This document shows, one piece after another, positions 53,707 to 63,304 of a DNA stretch of 64,000 bases; within the stretch, counting starts at the first letter, position 1; each line of letters opens with the position of its first letter. This DNA comes from Spirochaetes bacterium GWB1_60_80 (lineage in GTDB: Bacteria > Spirochaetota > Spirochaetia > Treponematales > UBA12059), in NCBI GenBank assembly GCA_001829185.1, contig MIAR01000046.1, positions 1 through 64,000 of the forward strand. Direction: 5' to 3'. Both the position numbers and the translations under genes were made by a program. Under the pieces are notes generated by a model. It was not told the origin of the DNA. It saw only the letters and a list, made by a program, of their open reading frames with translations, and made no database searches.

Positions 53707-55326
53707 GTGAATCCCGAAAAGCCCCTGCCCGTCGATACCGGCAGGGGCTTTTCTGTCAATTATCGGCAGCGCTGGCTCTATTCCCGCCATGATCCAACCA
53801 GCCTGGCACTGTTGAATTGCCAGGCCGCGCCAATACACGAAGATACCCTCTACTTGGTTTGCTCACCGTGCCTCTGCTATGGCCTGACCGCGTTGGCGCA
53901 GCGCTTACCGGCCGGTTCCGCCATCGTTACCATAGAAACAGATGAACAATTGATGCGCCTGAGCCTGGAAACCAGCCAGGATTGGCGCGATAGCTATCCG
54001 ACTATTCATTTCCTGCGCAGCGTCGACCCGACGGCCATCATCAATCACGTAGATAGCCTTAGTAGTTTCAAGCGCATCATACCGGTTTCCATCTCGGCCG
54101 GCCGACAGTTGGACGAAGAAACCTACGATCGTATCGAAAAGGACTTAGCCCTCCACCTGGCCACCCGGACCCGCAACCGCATCGCCAGCGTGCGGATGGG
54201 GCGCTTGTGGCTCAAGAATATCTTTGCCAACCTCGGCGGCCTGGACTGGTCTCGGGTCAGTGATCCGCCGCGCGATTCGCGGCCGGTGCTAGTGGCCGGC
54301 GCCGGGCCATCGCTGCAGGCCAGCTTGCCCTTTATCCGGGAAAATAGAGCCGGCCTGCATGTTATGGCCTGCGATACGGCTATCGGCTGCCTGGTCCAGG
54401 CCGGCATTATGCCCGATTCGCTGGTCTGCCTGGAAGGGCAGATCCATAATATCCACGATTTCCTGCCCTTAAATCGCCGCCCGGTGCACGCGTTTGTCGA
54501 TCTGTCGGCCCATCCGGCCAGCTTCCACACCCTGGGTGGGCCATGTACCGTGCTGCTCAGCCGCTGGACGGAGAATAGCCTGATCGGACGCCTGACGGAC
54601 GGTGGCCTGCCGATCTGGCCCGTGCCGGCCCTCGGCTCGGTTGGCGTGTTGGCCATCCATCTAGCCGGCCGGTTTCTAGCGGGCGATATTTATATAACCG
54701 GTCTTGATTTTGCCTTTCCGCCTGGCCTGACCCACTGCCCGGGCAGCCCGGTCAGCTATTTTGAGAAAGCCCGCGAGAGCCGCCTGGATCGGCAGCGTTA
54801 TTCTTGGCGGAACAACTGGCGCCAGGATACCTTCTGTGCCGGCAGGGGATTGCGGAGTACGCCGGTACTGGAAATGTATGCCGCTAGTGCCCGTGAATTG
54901 CTGACGGACTTACAGACCGGTGAGCGGCCACGCCGCCTATTTGACCTCCGGGCCTCGAGAGGCCTGGACCTCGGCTTGAACCTCGGCCAGGACGTTCCCG
55001 CCCCCAGTCATGAGGCACTGAAGTGCCCTGTTCAGGACAGCGGTGTTACCCCCGAGGCCGGTGGGGCCGGGCTTGAGGCGGCCGCCTTGGCCCGCTTCCT
55101 GGTGGCGCAGGAAGCGGACCGTATCGACCAGCTGCGGCGGATTCTACAAGGCGAAGCCCCGGCGGCGGCCTTGCCCGGCTTGCTACTGGAACTCGATTAC
55201 TTGTATAGCCATTTCCCGGACGCGGAGCGCGTTGGCGGCCTGCACCTGGACGCGCTGCGGCGGTTGGCGCTGGAAGCCCGCTACTGGCTGGGCCGACTGG
55301 ATTGGGCCGGCCGGTCAACTACCTGA
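53707..55326 (+). CDS. Maf-like DUF115 glycosyltransferase (copy 1)
   Basis: A 539-residue protein of the Maf/DUF115 group. The core motif VLVAGAGPSLQASLPFIREN is followed by VMACDTAIGCLVQAGIMPDSLVCLEGQ (in parts) and a GSVGVLAIHLAGRFLAGDIYITGLDFAF region. Maf proteins are linked to transfer of nonulosonic acids onto flagellin in other bacteria. The GTG at 53707 has a weak SD, and its first codons contain the terminator hairpin of the previous gene. It is one of three such genes in the window. Confidence 0.82.
   Translation: MNPEKPLPVDTGRGFSVNYRQRWLYSRHDPTSLALLNCQAAPIHEDTLYLVCSPCLCYGLTALAQRLPAGSAIVTIETDEQLMRLSLETSQDWRDSYPTIHFLRSVDPTAIINHVDSLSSFKRIIPVSISAGRQLDEETYDRIEKDLALHLATRTRNRIASVRMGRLWLKNIFANLGGLDWSRVSDPPRDSRPVLVAGAGPSLQASLPFIRENRAGLHVMACDTAIGCLVQAGIMPDSLVCLEGQIHNIHDFLPLNRRPVHAFVDLSAHPASFHTLGGPCTVLLSRWTENSLIGRLTDGGLPIWPVPALGSVGVLAIHLAGRFLAGDIYITGLDFAFPPGLTHCPGSPVSYFEKARESRLDRQRYSWRNNWRQDTFCAGRGLRSTPVLEMYAASARELLTDLQTGERPRRLFDLRASRGLDLGLNLGQDVPAPSHEALKCPVQDSGVTPEAGGAGLEAAALARFLVAQEADRIDQLRRILQGEAPAAALPGLLLELDYLYSHFPDAERVGGLHLDALRRLALEARYWLGRLDWAGRSTT
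53716..53753 (+). terminator. Terminator hairpin inside the first codons of the Maf-like gene
   Basis: GAAAAGCCCCTGCC (53716-53729) and its complement (53740-53753) form a perfect 14 bp stem followed by TTTTCTGTC. It looks like the intrinsic terminator of the PpiC-like gene but lies within the reading frame of the next gene. Confidence 0.65.
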
Positions 55327-55375
55327 AACGGCGATCGACGCGTCTTTCATCGGCCGAGTACCTGGCCAACAGGGT

Positions 55376-57196
55376 TCAGCGTTGCTTATCGTCATCCTCG
55401 CGCTCGCGCAGCACGGCCATGAAGGACTCCTGCGTCAATTCGACGTCGCCGACCATCTTCATGCGTTTCTTGCCTTCCTTTTGTTTCTCCAGCAGCTTGC
55501 GCTTGCGCGAAATATCGCCGCCGTAGCATTTGGCCAGGACGTCCTTGCGCAGGGCGTTGACGGTCTCGCGGGCCACGATGGTGCCTCCGATGGCCGCCTG
55601 GATGGCGATCTTGAATTGCTGCCGGCTCATGGAGCCTTGCAGGCGATCGCAGACCTTGCGGCCGCGATCCTGGGCGTTGGGTCGATAGACCAGCTGGGCC
55701 AGGGCGTCGACCGGCTTGCCGTTGATTAGGATGTCCAGCTTAGCCAGCTCCGTTGGCTGGTAGCCGATGACCTCATAGTCGAAGCTGGCGTAACCGCGGC
55801 TGGTACTCTTGAGCTTGTCGTAAAAGTCGAACAGCACATCGGCCAGCGGCATCTCGAAGACCATCTCCACCCGCTTCTCATCCAGGTGATTGAATGACTT
55901 CTGTACGCCGCGTTTGTTGACGCACAAGGCTATCAAGTTACCGATATAGGCCACCGGCGTGATGATTTGCGCTTTGATGTACGGCTCCTCGACATGCTCG
56001 ATGAACGAAGGATCAGGATAGTCGGCCGGGTTATCGACTACAACCATCTCGCCCTTGTTGAGGAAGATATGGTAGCTGACGCTCGGGGCGGTCATGATGA
56101 TGGCCTGGTCGTACTCGCGTTCCAGCCGTTCCTGAACTACTTCCAGATGCAACATGCCCAGGAAACCGCAACGGAAACCGAAGCCGAGCGCGGCCGAGCT
56201 GTCCTTGTCGTACAAGAGCGACGCATCGTTCAGCTTGAGCTTTTCCATGGCTACCTTAAGGTCGGCGTAGTCGGCGGTGTCCATCGGGTAGATGGAGCTG
56301 AACACCACCGGCTTGACTTCCCGGAAGCCCGGCAAGGCGCTGGCCACCGGGTTGTCGGCCCCGGTAACGGTATCGCCGACCCGGACATCGGACACCGTCT
56401 TGATGCCGGCGATGAAATAGCCGACATCGCCGGCCGTCAGGGCCTCCTGCTGCACCAGGCTGAGTTTGAACACCCCAGTATCCTCGACTAGGTATTCGGA
56501 ATTGTTGTTCATCAGGCGGATGCGCAGGCCCGGCTTGATGACGCCGTCAAAGACCCGGATATGGACGATGACACCCCGGTAAGGGTCGTAATGCGAATCA
56601 AAAATCAGCGCCGTCAGGGGTTTGTCGGGGCGGCCGGTCGGCGCCGGTATGGAATGGACGATGGCCTCGAATAATTCATCGATGCCCAGGCCCATTTTGC
56701 CGCTGACGCACAGCGCCGTGTCACCGTCCAGGCCCAGCTCGTGGCTGATCTGGTGGCGGGCTTCCGGGATATCGGCCGCCGGCATGTCGATCTTGTTGAT
56801 CACCGGCATGATTTCCAGATTATGTTCGAGCGCCATGTACATATTGGAAAGGGTTTGAGCCTCGACGCCTTGGGTGGCGTCAACGAGCAGGATGGCGCCT
56901 TCGCAGGAGCTGATGGCTCGGGAAACCTCGTAGGAAAAATCGACGTGGCCGGGAGTGTCAACCAGGTTCAAGGTATACGTCAAGCCGTCATTGGCGGTAT
57001 ACTGCAAGGATACCGCCTGGCTTTTGATGGTGATGCCGCGTTCGCGCTCAATATCCATGTTGTCTAGCATCTGGTGCTGCATCTTGCGGGCATCGACCAG
57101 TTTGGACCGCTCGATGAAACGGTCGGCCAGGGTCGATTTTCCGTGGTCGATATGGGCTATGATGCAAAAATTCCGGGTGCGTAAAATGTCATGCAT
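55376..57196 (-). CDS. lepA: Elongation factor 4 (LepA)
   Basis: A 606-residue GTPase. HIDHGKST is the P-loop, the switch region has RERGITIKSQ, and DTPGHVDF, NKIDMPAADIPEA and the LepA-specific C-terminal domain (GYASFDYEV, RQQFKIAIQAAIGG) follow. It acts on ribosomes during stress. The ATG at 57196 has TACAGT seven bases upstream and no SD, so the mRNA may be leaderless. An FtsB-like gene lies upstream on the same strand. Confidence 0.96.
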   Translation of the reverse strand: MHDILRTRNFCIIAHIDHGKSTLADRFIERSKLVDARKMQHQMLDNMDIERERGITIKSQAVSLQYTANDGLTYTLNLVDTPGHVDFSYEVSRAISSCEGAILLVDATQGVEAQTLSNMYMALEHNLEIMPVINKIDMPAADIPEARHQISHELGLDGDTALCVSGKMGLGIDELFEAIVHSIPAPTGRPDKPLTALIFDSHYDPYRGVIVHIRVFDGVIKPGLRIRLMNNNSEYLVEDTGVFKLSLVQQEALTAGDVGYFIAGIKTVSDVRVGDTVTGADNPVASALPGFREVKPVVFSSIYPMDTADYADLKVAMEKLKLNDASLLYDKDSSAALGFGFRCGFLGMLHLEVVQERLEREYDQAIIMTAPSVSYHIFLNKGEMVVVDNPADYPDPSFIEHVEEPYIKAQIITPVAYIGNLIALCVNKRGVQKSFNHLDEKRVEMVFEMPLADVLFDFYDKLKSTSRGYASFDYEVIGYQPTELAKLDILINGKPVDALAQLVYRPNAQDRGRKVCDRLQGSMSRQQFKIAIQAAIGGTIVARETVNALRKDVLAKCYGGDISRKRKLLEKQKEGKKRMKMVGDVELTQESFMAVLREREDDDKQR

Positions 57197-57225
57197 GGAA
57201 CAGACTGTACTCTGAAGGCGCTGTT

Positions 57226-57696
57226 TTATGCAAGCTTGGCTTGTTTAGGCTCGCGAAACCGGCTGGCCATAAACGAACTTGCCAACCAAAGAATACCAGT
57301 GGCCAAAAAGCAACCGAGCCCGACTAGAAAGCCCAGGCGCTTGGCTCGTTTATCACTGACTGTTTCTCCCGGCTGGTAAACTAGACAGCTGCCGGCTAAA
57401 AGCGGTTTCGACGGCTGTCCGGTGGCCGTTTCGAGTCGCAGGACTACTTCGTTATCGATGACATAGCCCAAACCACGAGCCTCGGCGGCTAACTCGTCGG
57501 GTCGATCACGCAAAGCCTGTAGCCGATGCAGGTATACGGCCTGCAGTTGTGACAAAATTTCCTGGTTATCCAACATGGTCTGGCGAAATTCCCGGGCCTG
57601 GCGATAGGCATAAAAACCCGACGGTCCCCAAAATATCATCACGGCGGCATAAGCAAGCACGCCGAGCCAGACAGCTAGGAGTATTAAGCGCTTCAT
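57226..57696 (-). CDS. FtsB/DivIC-like septum formation initiator
   Basis: A 156-residue protein with an N-terminal membrane helix (LILLAVWLGVLAYAAVMIFW), a coiled coil (QAREFRQTMLDNQEILSQLQ...) and the family's ARGLGYVIDNEVVLRLE segment. A second hydrophobic segment near the C-terminus (LGFLVGLGCFLATGILWLA) is unusual for FtsB. It probably takes part in the division complex. The ATG at 57696 is supported by the membrane-start. Confidence 0.8.
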   Translation of the reverse strand: MKRLILLAVWLGVLAYAAVMIFWGPSGFYAYRQAREFRQTMLDNQEILSQLQAVYLHRLQALRDRPDELAAEARGLGYVIDNEVVLRLETATGQPSKPLLAGSCLVYQPGETVSDKRAKRLGFLVGLGCFLATGILWLASSFMASRFREPKQAKLA

Positions 57697-57841
57697 CGCC
57701 CTGATTATCGGTTAATCCGGGCCGCACTTGAGGCAGCCGAAACCATATTTAGCCCAGAAACGCACATTCGAGTTGACAACTTGGTTGCAGGTGATTAGAG
57801 TTAGCATGGCGGGCGGTAATTCTTGAGTTTTGACCGTATTT

Positions 57842-57849
57842 GCCGATAC
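57842..57849 (+). promoter_or_regulatory. Possible sigma-28 -10 element before the acidic protein
   Basis: GCCGATAC (57842-57849) matches the sigma-28 -10 at 7 of 8 positions; a poor TTGA lies at -N15. A sigma-70-like TTGACA (about 57773-57778) is also present further upstream. The true promoter is undecided. Confidence 0.3.
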
Positions 57850-57901
57850 TTAGTGTGACGATAATGAACCGGAATAATTCCGCCGACGGAGCAGAGACGC
57901 C

Positions 57902-60544
57902 ATGCAGAACAAGAACCCGAACGGACCGGACAAAGCACTACCCTCGACCGAGAAGGACCTCGAACAATACGGTGTTTGGGTGAAGGCCGAACCGCAGGAC
58001 ATTGTGGAAGAACCGGATACCGAACAGGCCACCCTTGATGAAATCGATACGCTAGATATAGACGATATTGACCTGGGCGCCGAAACTATGGACGATATTA
58101 TGCTCTCGATGGATGACGAAAGCAGTCTTGACAGCCTTCCCGGTCACGTTACCGACGATTCGGAAAAGTCGCCTGAGGATTATGACGAATTGGTCATCGA
58201 AGACCTGGCCGCTGAACCGGCCAGCGAGGTCGACACCAGCAGCTACGACTTGCCAAGCCAGAGTGACTATGAACTGGTACCGTCGCTGCCCGCGGACGAT
58301 ACTGCCGACCTGGCAATCGACGACCTGAGTATTGATGACCTTGACAGGGCAGAAGCGTCCGAAAGCAATGACCAGTTCGAATTAGCCGCCTTCAAGGATG
58401 ATCTGGCTCCTGTCGCAGAGTTGGAAGAGGATACAGATTTTCTGGATAGTCTCGATACCCCCCCGCCGCCCTCAGCCCAAGACAAATTTACGCAACCCGA
58501 CCTTAGCCATGACGACACTATCGACATCCCCCTGGAAGATCTCGATTATGACGCGCCGGTTGTCCGGAGCACAGCGGCCAGCGAAGAGTATTCCCCCGCG
58601 CCGGTAGCCAGCAGTAATTTGGATATGGATGAAATTTCACTGGATGAATTCGGCCTTTCCGGCGAGACTGAAGACGGCCCGGAGGCAGATAGCCGCGCCA
58701 GCCGGTCGCTTAAAGCGTCTGGTCAAAATTTTACCGTTGAAGTAGATGCCACCGATGATTTTATGCCCACTGTGCTGGGCGCTGCCGATAGCGATATTTC
58801 CTTGGCGGATACCCTTGACGATGGCCCCGACAGCGGCGACAAAGGCGAATTCCTTGAACCAATCGACCTGGATCTCCACTTTGACGACACTATTCCGAGT
58901 CTCGGCGACGAAAAGAAAAGCGATGAGATTGATTTCAATTTGGACACGATCGAAGATATGTCAGCCGCTAACAACTCTGTCTCGGAGGCCTTCAATGCTG
59001 ACGATCTCCTGGCTGATGTCTTCGAAGAAACCCCTGCCAATCTTTCGTCCCCTCCCCCCAGGAAGGTAGCGGCTTCAAAAGGGCAGGACGCGGGTGATGA
59101 CATTATGCTTGATTTTTCGGCTCCCGAAAAGCCCGACATACCTATTCCGGGCCAGAATCGTCCCAAGGCGGCGGCTGATGAGCGGCGGAGTCAACCAAAC
59201 ACCGCTCCCGCAGTACCGTCATTCAATGACCTGGAAGCGTTGGAAAAAGATCTCGAGTCAGATGCCAGCCCGAATCCTGTCACACCCGAAGCTGTTGGGG
59301 AACCGGCCTCGGCCAAGCTGCTGACGCAGATCGCCAATGAGCTTTCCTCCATAAAGTCTGAATTGATGAGCCTGCGTTCTCAACTGAATGCCATAAAATC
59401 AACCGAGGCTCAACCGCCCGCCAGTCTTGGTGCGGGAAGCGGATTGGTCGACGCTGCCGATGGTTCCGATGCGGCCAAGGGTGGCTTCTTTGACGATGAA
59501 GACGACGAGACGATTGCCCTGACCGGTGATGAACTTGATAACATCCTGAATACGGCGGATTTTACCGAAGAAACCTTGATTGAAGAATCGGTTGAAGACG
59601 GCGCTGACACCATGATGGCGGTCAGCGGCGACCTTTTACCAGAGGATGGCGATTATTCGTCCCCCACCGCCGGAATTGAAACCATTAACCTGGACGGGGA
59701 GGAGGCGACCGAATCCTCTACCGCTGCCAACGGTCTGGAGTCTGACGCCCTGGAAATCGTCGATGGCATAACGCCCTTGGCGGAAGCGCCGGAAGATACC
59801 AGCTACCTGGAAGCCGATATTGAAGCCTATCCGCTGGATGATACGCCACTTGAAGAACCGGATCTCTCTGAGATCAGCTATGATGAACTCCTGGTTGAAG
59901 CAACCGCGGCCGAAGAGTTGGCCAGCCTAACTCAAGCCGGCGCGACCGACAAGCCAGACCCATCTAGTGACGAGCAGATTGAAGAGCTTGAATATCTCGA
60001 CAATGAAGGCTTCGCCGATTTTGATGAAGAAATAGCTTTCGAGGAAGATATAAGCCTCAATATCGAAGCTGAGGAAGGCCTCACGGGTCAGCTGCCCATT
60101 GAGCCGGAATCCATCCCGGAACTCGAGGATGATTTTGATCTGGAAACTGAGGAATCGAGCGAAATCACCCTGCACGAAGAGCCTGCACTGGTTCGTAGCA
60201 GCCCAGCCGATCAGCCAAAACCGGTAGAGCCAGTCAGTATCCATCCCGATGAACTAAGCATGAGTTTGGACGATAATCTCTTCGTCGACAACGAAGCGTC
60301 CGCGATTCCCGCGCCAGTGGATGCCAAGGAAAATCCGGCCGCTAGTCCCGCGCCAGCCACCCCGGACTTGGGCATTCCGGCGCATCCGTCCGTCCCGGAC
60401 AAGCTGTCGCATGATGTCAAATCGGTCCTGGTATATCTTGACCAGTTACTGTCTGCCCTGCCCGAGGATAAAATCGAAGAGTTCGCGGCGTCCGAATACT
60501 ATGATACCTACAAAAAACTGTTTGAGGAGTTAGGAATCCTGTAA
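57902..60544 (+). CDS. Large acidic, low-complexity treponemal protein, 880 residues
   Basis: An extremely Asp/Glu-rich protein. The conserved start (EKDLEQYGVWVKAEPQDIVEE) is followed by ~430 residues of disordered acidic sequence. A coiled coil lies at about 470-500 (LTQIANELSSIKSELMSL), then more acidic sequence, ending in a folded ~50-residue C-terminal domain (LSHDVKSVLVYLDQLLSALPE). No signal peptide or membrane segment. Family members are treponemal and unnamed to my knowledge. The stop overlaps the ATG of the next gene (TAATG), so the two are coupled. A scaffold role near the cell envelope or flagella is possible but not shown. Confidence 0.7.
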   Translation: MQNKNPNGPDKALPSTEKDLEQYGVWVKAEPQDIVEEPDTEQATLDEIDTLDIDDIDLGAETMDDIMLSMDDESSLDSLPGHVTDDSEKSPEDYDELVIEDLAAEPASEVDTSSYDLPSQSDYELVPSLPADDTADLAIDDLSIDDLDRAEASESNDQFELAAFKDDLAPVAELEEDTDFLDSLDTPPPPSAQDKFTQPDLSHDDTIDIPLEDLDYDAPVVRSTAASEEYSPAPVASSNLDMDEISLDEFGLSGETEDGPEADSRASRSLKASGQNFTVEVDATDDFMPTVLGAADSDISLADTLDDGPDSGDKGEFLEPIDLDLHFDDTIPSLGDEKKSDEIDFNLDTIEDMSAANNSVSEAFNADDLLADVFEETPANLSSPPPRKVAASKGQDAGDDIMLDFSAPEKPDIPIPGQNRPKAAADERRSQPNTAPAVPSFNDLEALEKDLESDASPNPVTPEAVGEPASAKLLTQIANELSSIKSELMSLRSQLNAIKSTEAQPPASLGAGSGLVDAADGSDAAKGGFFDDEDDETIALTGDELDNILNTADFTEETLIEESVEDGADTMMAVSGDLLPEDGDYSSPTAGIETINLDGEEATESSTAANGLESDALEIVDGITPLAEAPEDTSYLEADIEAYPLDDTPLEEPDLSEISYDELLVEATAAEELASLTQAGATDKPDPSSDEQIEELEYLDNEGFADFDEEIAFEEDISLNIEAEEGLTGQLPIEPESIPELEDDFDLETEESSEITLHEEPALVRSSPADQPKPVEPVSIHPDELSMSLDDNLFVDNEASAIPAPVDAKENPAASPAPATPDLGIPAHPSVPDKLSHDVKSVLVYLDQLLSALPEDKIEEFAASEYYDTYKKLFEELGIL

Positions 60545-61754
60545 TGAGCCTATTGCAAAAAGCAGCCGAGAAACACCATATCCCATTGACCTCATCCGCC
60601 ACTGAGGCGCCAACCGGCAGCCTCTTGGCGGCGATGGAAAAAAAAAAGCCTCTAACCCCGGGGTCGAGCCGGCCCTGATTAGCCGACCCGGGTTGAGCCA
60701 GCCCGGGTCGGCCCCGCTAAACACCCACGCTGCGACCGACAAAGCGACCGCCGCCGCGCCATCCATCCATAATGCGGGCTTACTACCGTCCTTACTCGCT
60801 GCCCTGGAAGCCGTGCCAGCCGGCTTATTGTTCCCATGGGAACTTTGCCGCGCGTTTGAAGCTTCCGGCATTTTTTCAGGAATCACCCTGTATTACCCCA
60901 TAAATCAACTGATCGGGGAAGCGGTTTATCTTTCTGGCCTGAATCCCGGGCAATCGTGCCGGTTGGATGCCATGGCCGAGCGACTGCCATCCTTCGCTAT
61001 AACAGCTGTACCACTACCTGTCTTGCGGCAGTTATTCGAGTATCCAAGCCATCAAGACACGGATTGGCTGGCCGCTTTTTCAGGCGACCAGCTGGAGGAC
61101 GAAGCAGATACTGCCCCAAGCTTTATTGCCGCGCTGGCATTGCAAAGTTGGATTGGACTAGCCATCGAAAAATCTGGTTATTTTCTCTTGCTGGCTACCA
61201 AATATCTCGATTTAGCCGATTCAGCCTTCAGTGCGGCTTGCCAAGCGAAATTGGCTGGGCAAGGTGAATATGTGAGGCGCTTGCCGACCGGGCTGGTGCA
61301 GCCACGGCTGCCGCCAGCCGCCATCGCCGGCGTTCTCCGGGCTGAGGCCAGCCAGCGCCAGTCCCCCTGGGTAGCGCTCTACACGCTGTCCATGAAGCCG
61401 TTTATCAAATCCTTGACCGAGCAGTACGGCGAACGTGCCGCTAGCTGCCTGCTCAGTGAAGCCAGCCGATTGCTCGCCAGCCTGGTCCAAGTGGTCGGCC
61501 AAGTCTTTCCGCTGCCCGGGGGGCGCTTACTACTGGCCTACTACGGCCATTCCAGCACCAATCCCGAGTTGCTGTCTTTCCAGATCGTGAAAAGCTTCTT
61601 CAAGAATCTATTCGTGACGCTCCAGCGCAACGGGCAGCCGCTGCCGGATATTAATCCCAAGCTCAGCTTGCCCGAAGCCGCCGATTTCCTGGTGGTTAAC
61701 TGTCTCGACAAGGTTGATGGCACAAAACTTGACGAGCAGCTCGGGAAGCTCTGA
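60544..61754 (+). CDS. Gene split by an A10 frameshift (possible slippage gene)
   Basis: ATG 60544 overlaps the previous stop and begins M-S-L-L-Q-K-A-A-E-K-H-H, then runs 34 residues to a run of ten A (60638-60647) in ATG GAA AAA AAA AAG and stops after 13 more codons. The downstream ORF from TTG 60693 (353 residues, helical and unrecognised) is in the -1 frame and open from the A-run. Reading A-AAA-AAG with a -1 shift, or adding one A in the mRNA, joins both parts to ~402 residues. Perfect hairpin CCGACCCGGG/CCCGGGTCGG lies 35 bases downstream (60683-60711). It is either a slippage gene, a pseudogene or a base-count error. Confidence 0.7.
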
Positions 61755-61777
61755 GCGATGGGGCGACAGACTATCCC

Positions 61778-63304
61778 ATGACCGACAGCGCGCGAGCCAG
61801 ACAGCCATGTTTTCATTCCAAGTATGCGCCCTTGAAGGAAGCTGAGCGCTTCGTGGACGCTTCATTGCAGAACAAGAAGCCGGGGACGGTGCTGCTGCTC
61901 GGACCTGGCGAAAATTATATAACAACCGTGCTTGCGGCGCGTTATCCGTGGGCGGCCATCTACTCGATCCATCCGGATGGCCAATTCTGCAAACCAGGGC
62001 TGGATCAGGCCACGGCCTGGTGGCCCCAAGCCGGCTTGACCCTGCGCAATTTTCTGCGGCGTTGCCTGTTCAACGAACAAGCCTCGGCCGGTGTAGCGGT
62101 GCTGGAATGGGAACCGGTGATGGCGACCTACCCCCAGATGGCGGCCCAGATTCGAAATGAAGTCACCAAGTCTTTGGCCAGCGCCGCCGCCGACCGGGCC
62201 ACCGTTACCTACTGGGCGGCCTCCTGGCTCAAGAACTGCCTCCATTTTGCCCGTCGACTCCGCCAGGCCACCAGCCTGAGCCAGCAATCCGGTGGCATAA
62301 TCCTGGCGGCGGCCGGACCCGGCCTCAATGACTGCCTGCCAGCGATTCGACGCAGCCGTGATCAGGCCACCGTCTGGGCTTTGTCGTCAGCGGTGCCAGC
62401 CTTGCTGACGGCTGGAATCCGGCCGGATTTCGTCATTTCGACCGATCCAGGCTATTGGAGCGGAGTTCATCTGCAGAGTAGCCGGCAACAAGGCCTACTG
62501 GTGGGCTTGCCCCCCAGTGCCTATGCCGGAACCGGCTTACTGGATTCTGGTCGACCGATCGTCCCGCTCGATACTGGTTTGCTGTTCGAGAAAACCGTCT
62601 TGCAACAACTGGGCATTACGGCCGTGCCGGCGATTGCCTTCGGTACCGCCGCCGGTACGGCGCTGAATCTAGCCTTGACCGCAAGTACCGGGCCGATTGC
62701 GGTCTGTGGCCTGGACTTTGCCGCCTATCAGACCAGGACTCACGCCAAGCCTTATGCCTTCGATAACCTGCACTTGGAACACGCCTCCAGGCTCCACCCT
62801 GGCCAAGCCAGCCTTTATGGCGAAACTATCGAACGTTATCCTGAGAAAGCTGGATCGTGGCGTTTTTCACGCGCCTTCTCGGCGTATGCCAACGAGTTGA
62901 CCATTGCACCATCCGATCTAGGGCGCGTATTCCGGTTCAGCCGTTCGCCAGTTACCAGCGCCGGCATGGCCAGTTTTCCGGTTTGCCACTTTGAAAACCT
63001 CGACTGGCCAGAAAACAGCCCACCGGAATCACCGGAAATCAAGTCGGTCAGTGGTGGAGCCGATAAAGTCGTCGGCATACTGGACGCCTTGGGTCGCCAA
63101 GCCGGGCTAGCCATCGATCAGGCCCTGGTATCTGGCAAGGCCTTTGCCTTCGATGATGCGCTCGTCCTGAAGGCCTTAGGCGGCGCCGCTGTCGCCGCTC
63201 CGCTGGCCCTCGCGGCCAGGGGACAATTGACCAGCCAGACGGCTTTGCAGGCGCGGGAAGCCATCCGGCAAGCGCTGGAAAAGTGGAGCGAACCGTGCCG
63301 TTAG
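61778..63304 (+). CDS. Maf-like DUF115 glycosyltransferase (copy 2)
   Basis: A 508-residue DUF115 protein. N-terminal SKYAPLKEAERFVDASL and VLLLGPGENYITTVLAARYP precede the core ILAAAGPGLNDCLPAIRRSRDQATVWALSSAVPALLTAGIRPDFVISTDPG (in parts) and VCGLDFAAYQ. This is the same fold and order as copy 1 at 53707, but the sequences have diverged. It follows the frameshifted gene by 23 bases and overlaps the next Maf-like gene by 10 bases, so these are an operon. Confidence 0.82.
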   Translation: MTDSARARQPCFHSKYAPLKEAERFVDASLQNKKPGTVLLLGPGENYITTVLAARYPWAAIYSIHPDGQFCKPGLDQATAWWPQAGLTLRNFLRRCLFNEQASAGVAVLEWEPVMATYPQMAAQIRNEVTKSLASAAADRATVTYWAASWLKNCLHFARRLRQATSLSQQSGGIILAAAGPGLNDCLPAIRRSRDQATVWALSSAVPALLTAGIRPDFVISTDPGYWSGVHLQSSRQQGLLVGLPPSAYAGTGLLDSGRPIVPLDTGLLFEKTVLQQLGITAVPAIAFGTAAGTALNLALTASTGPIAVCGLDFAAYQTRTHAKPYAFDNLHLEHASRLHPGQASLYGETIERYPEKAGSWRFSRAFSAYANELTIAPSDLGRVFRFSRSPVTSAGMASFPVCHFENLDWPENSPPESPEIKSVSGGADKVVGILDALGRQAGLAIDQALVSGKAFAFDDALVLKALGGAAVAAPLALAARGQLTSQTALQAREAIRQALEKWSEPCR

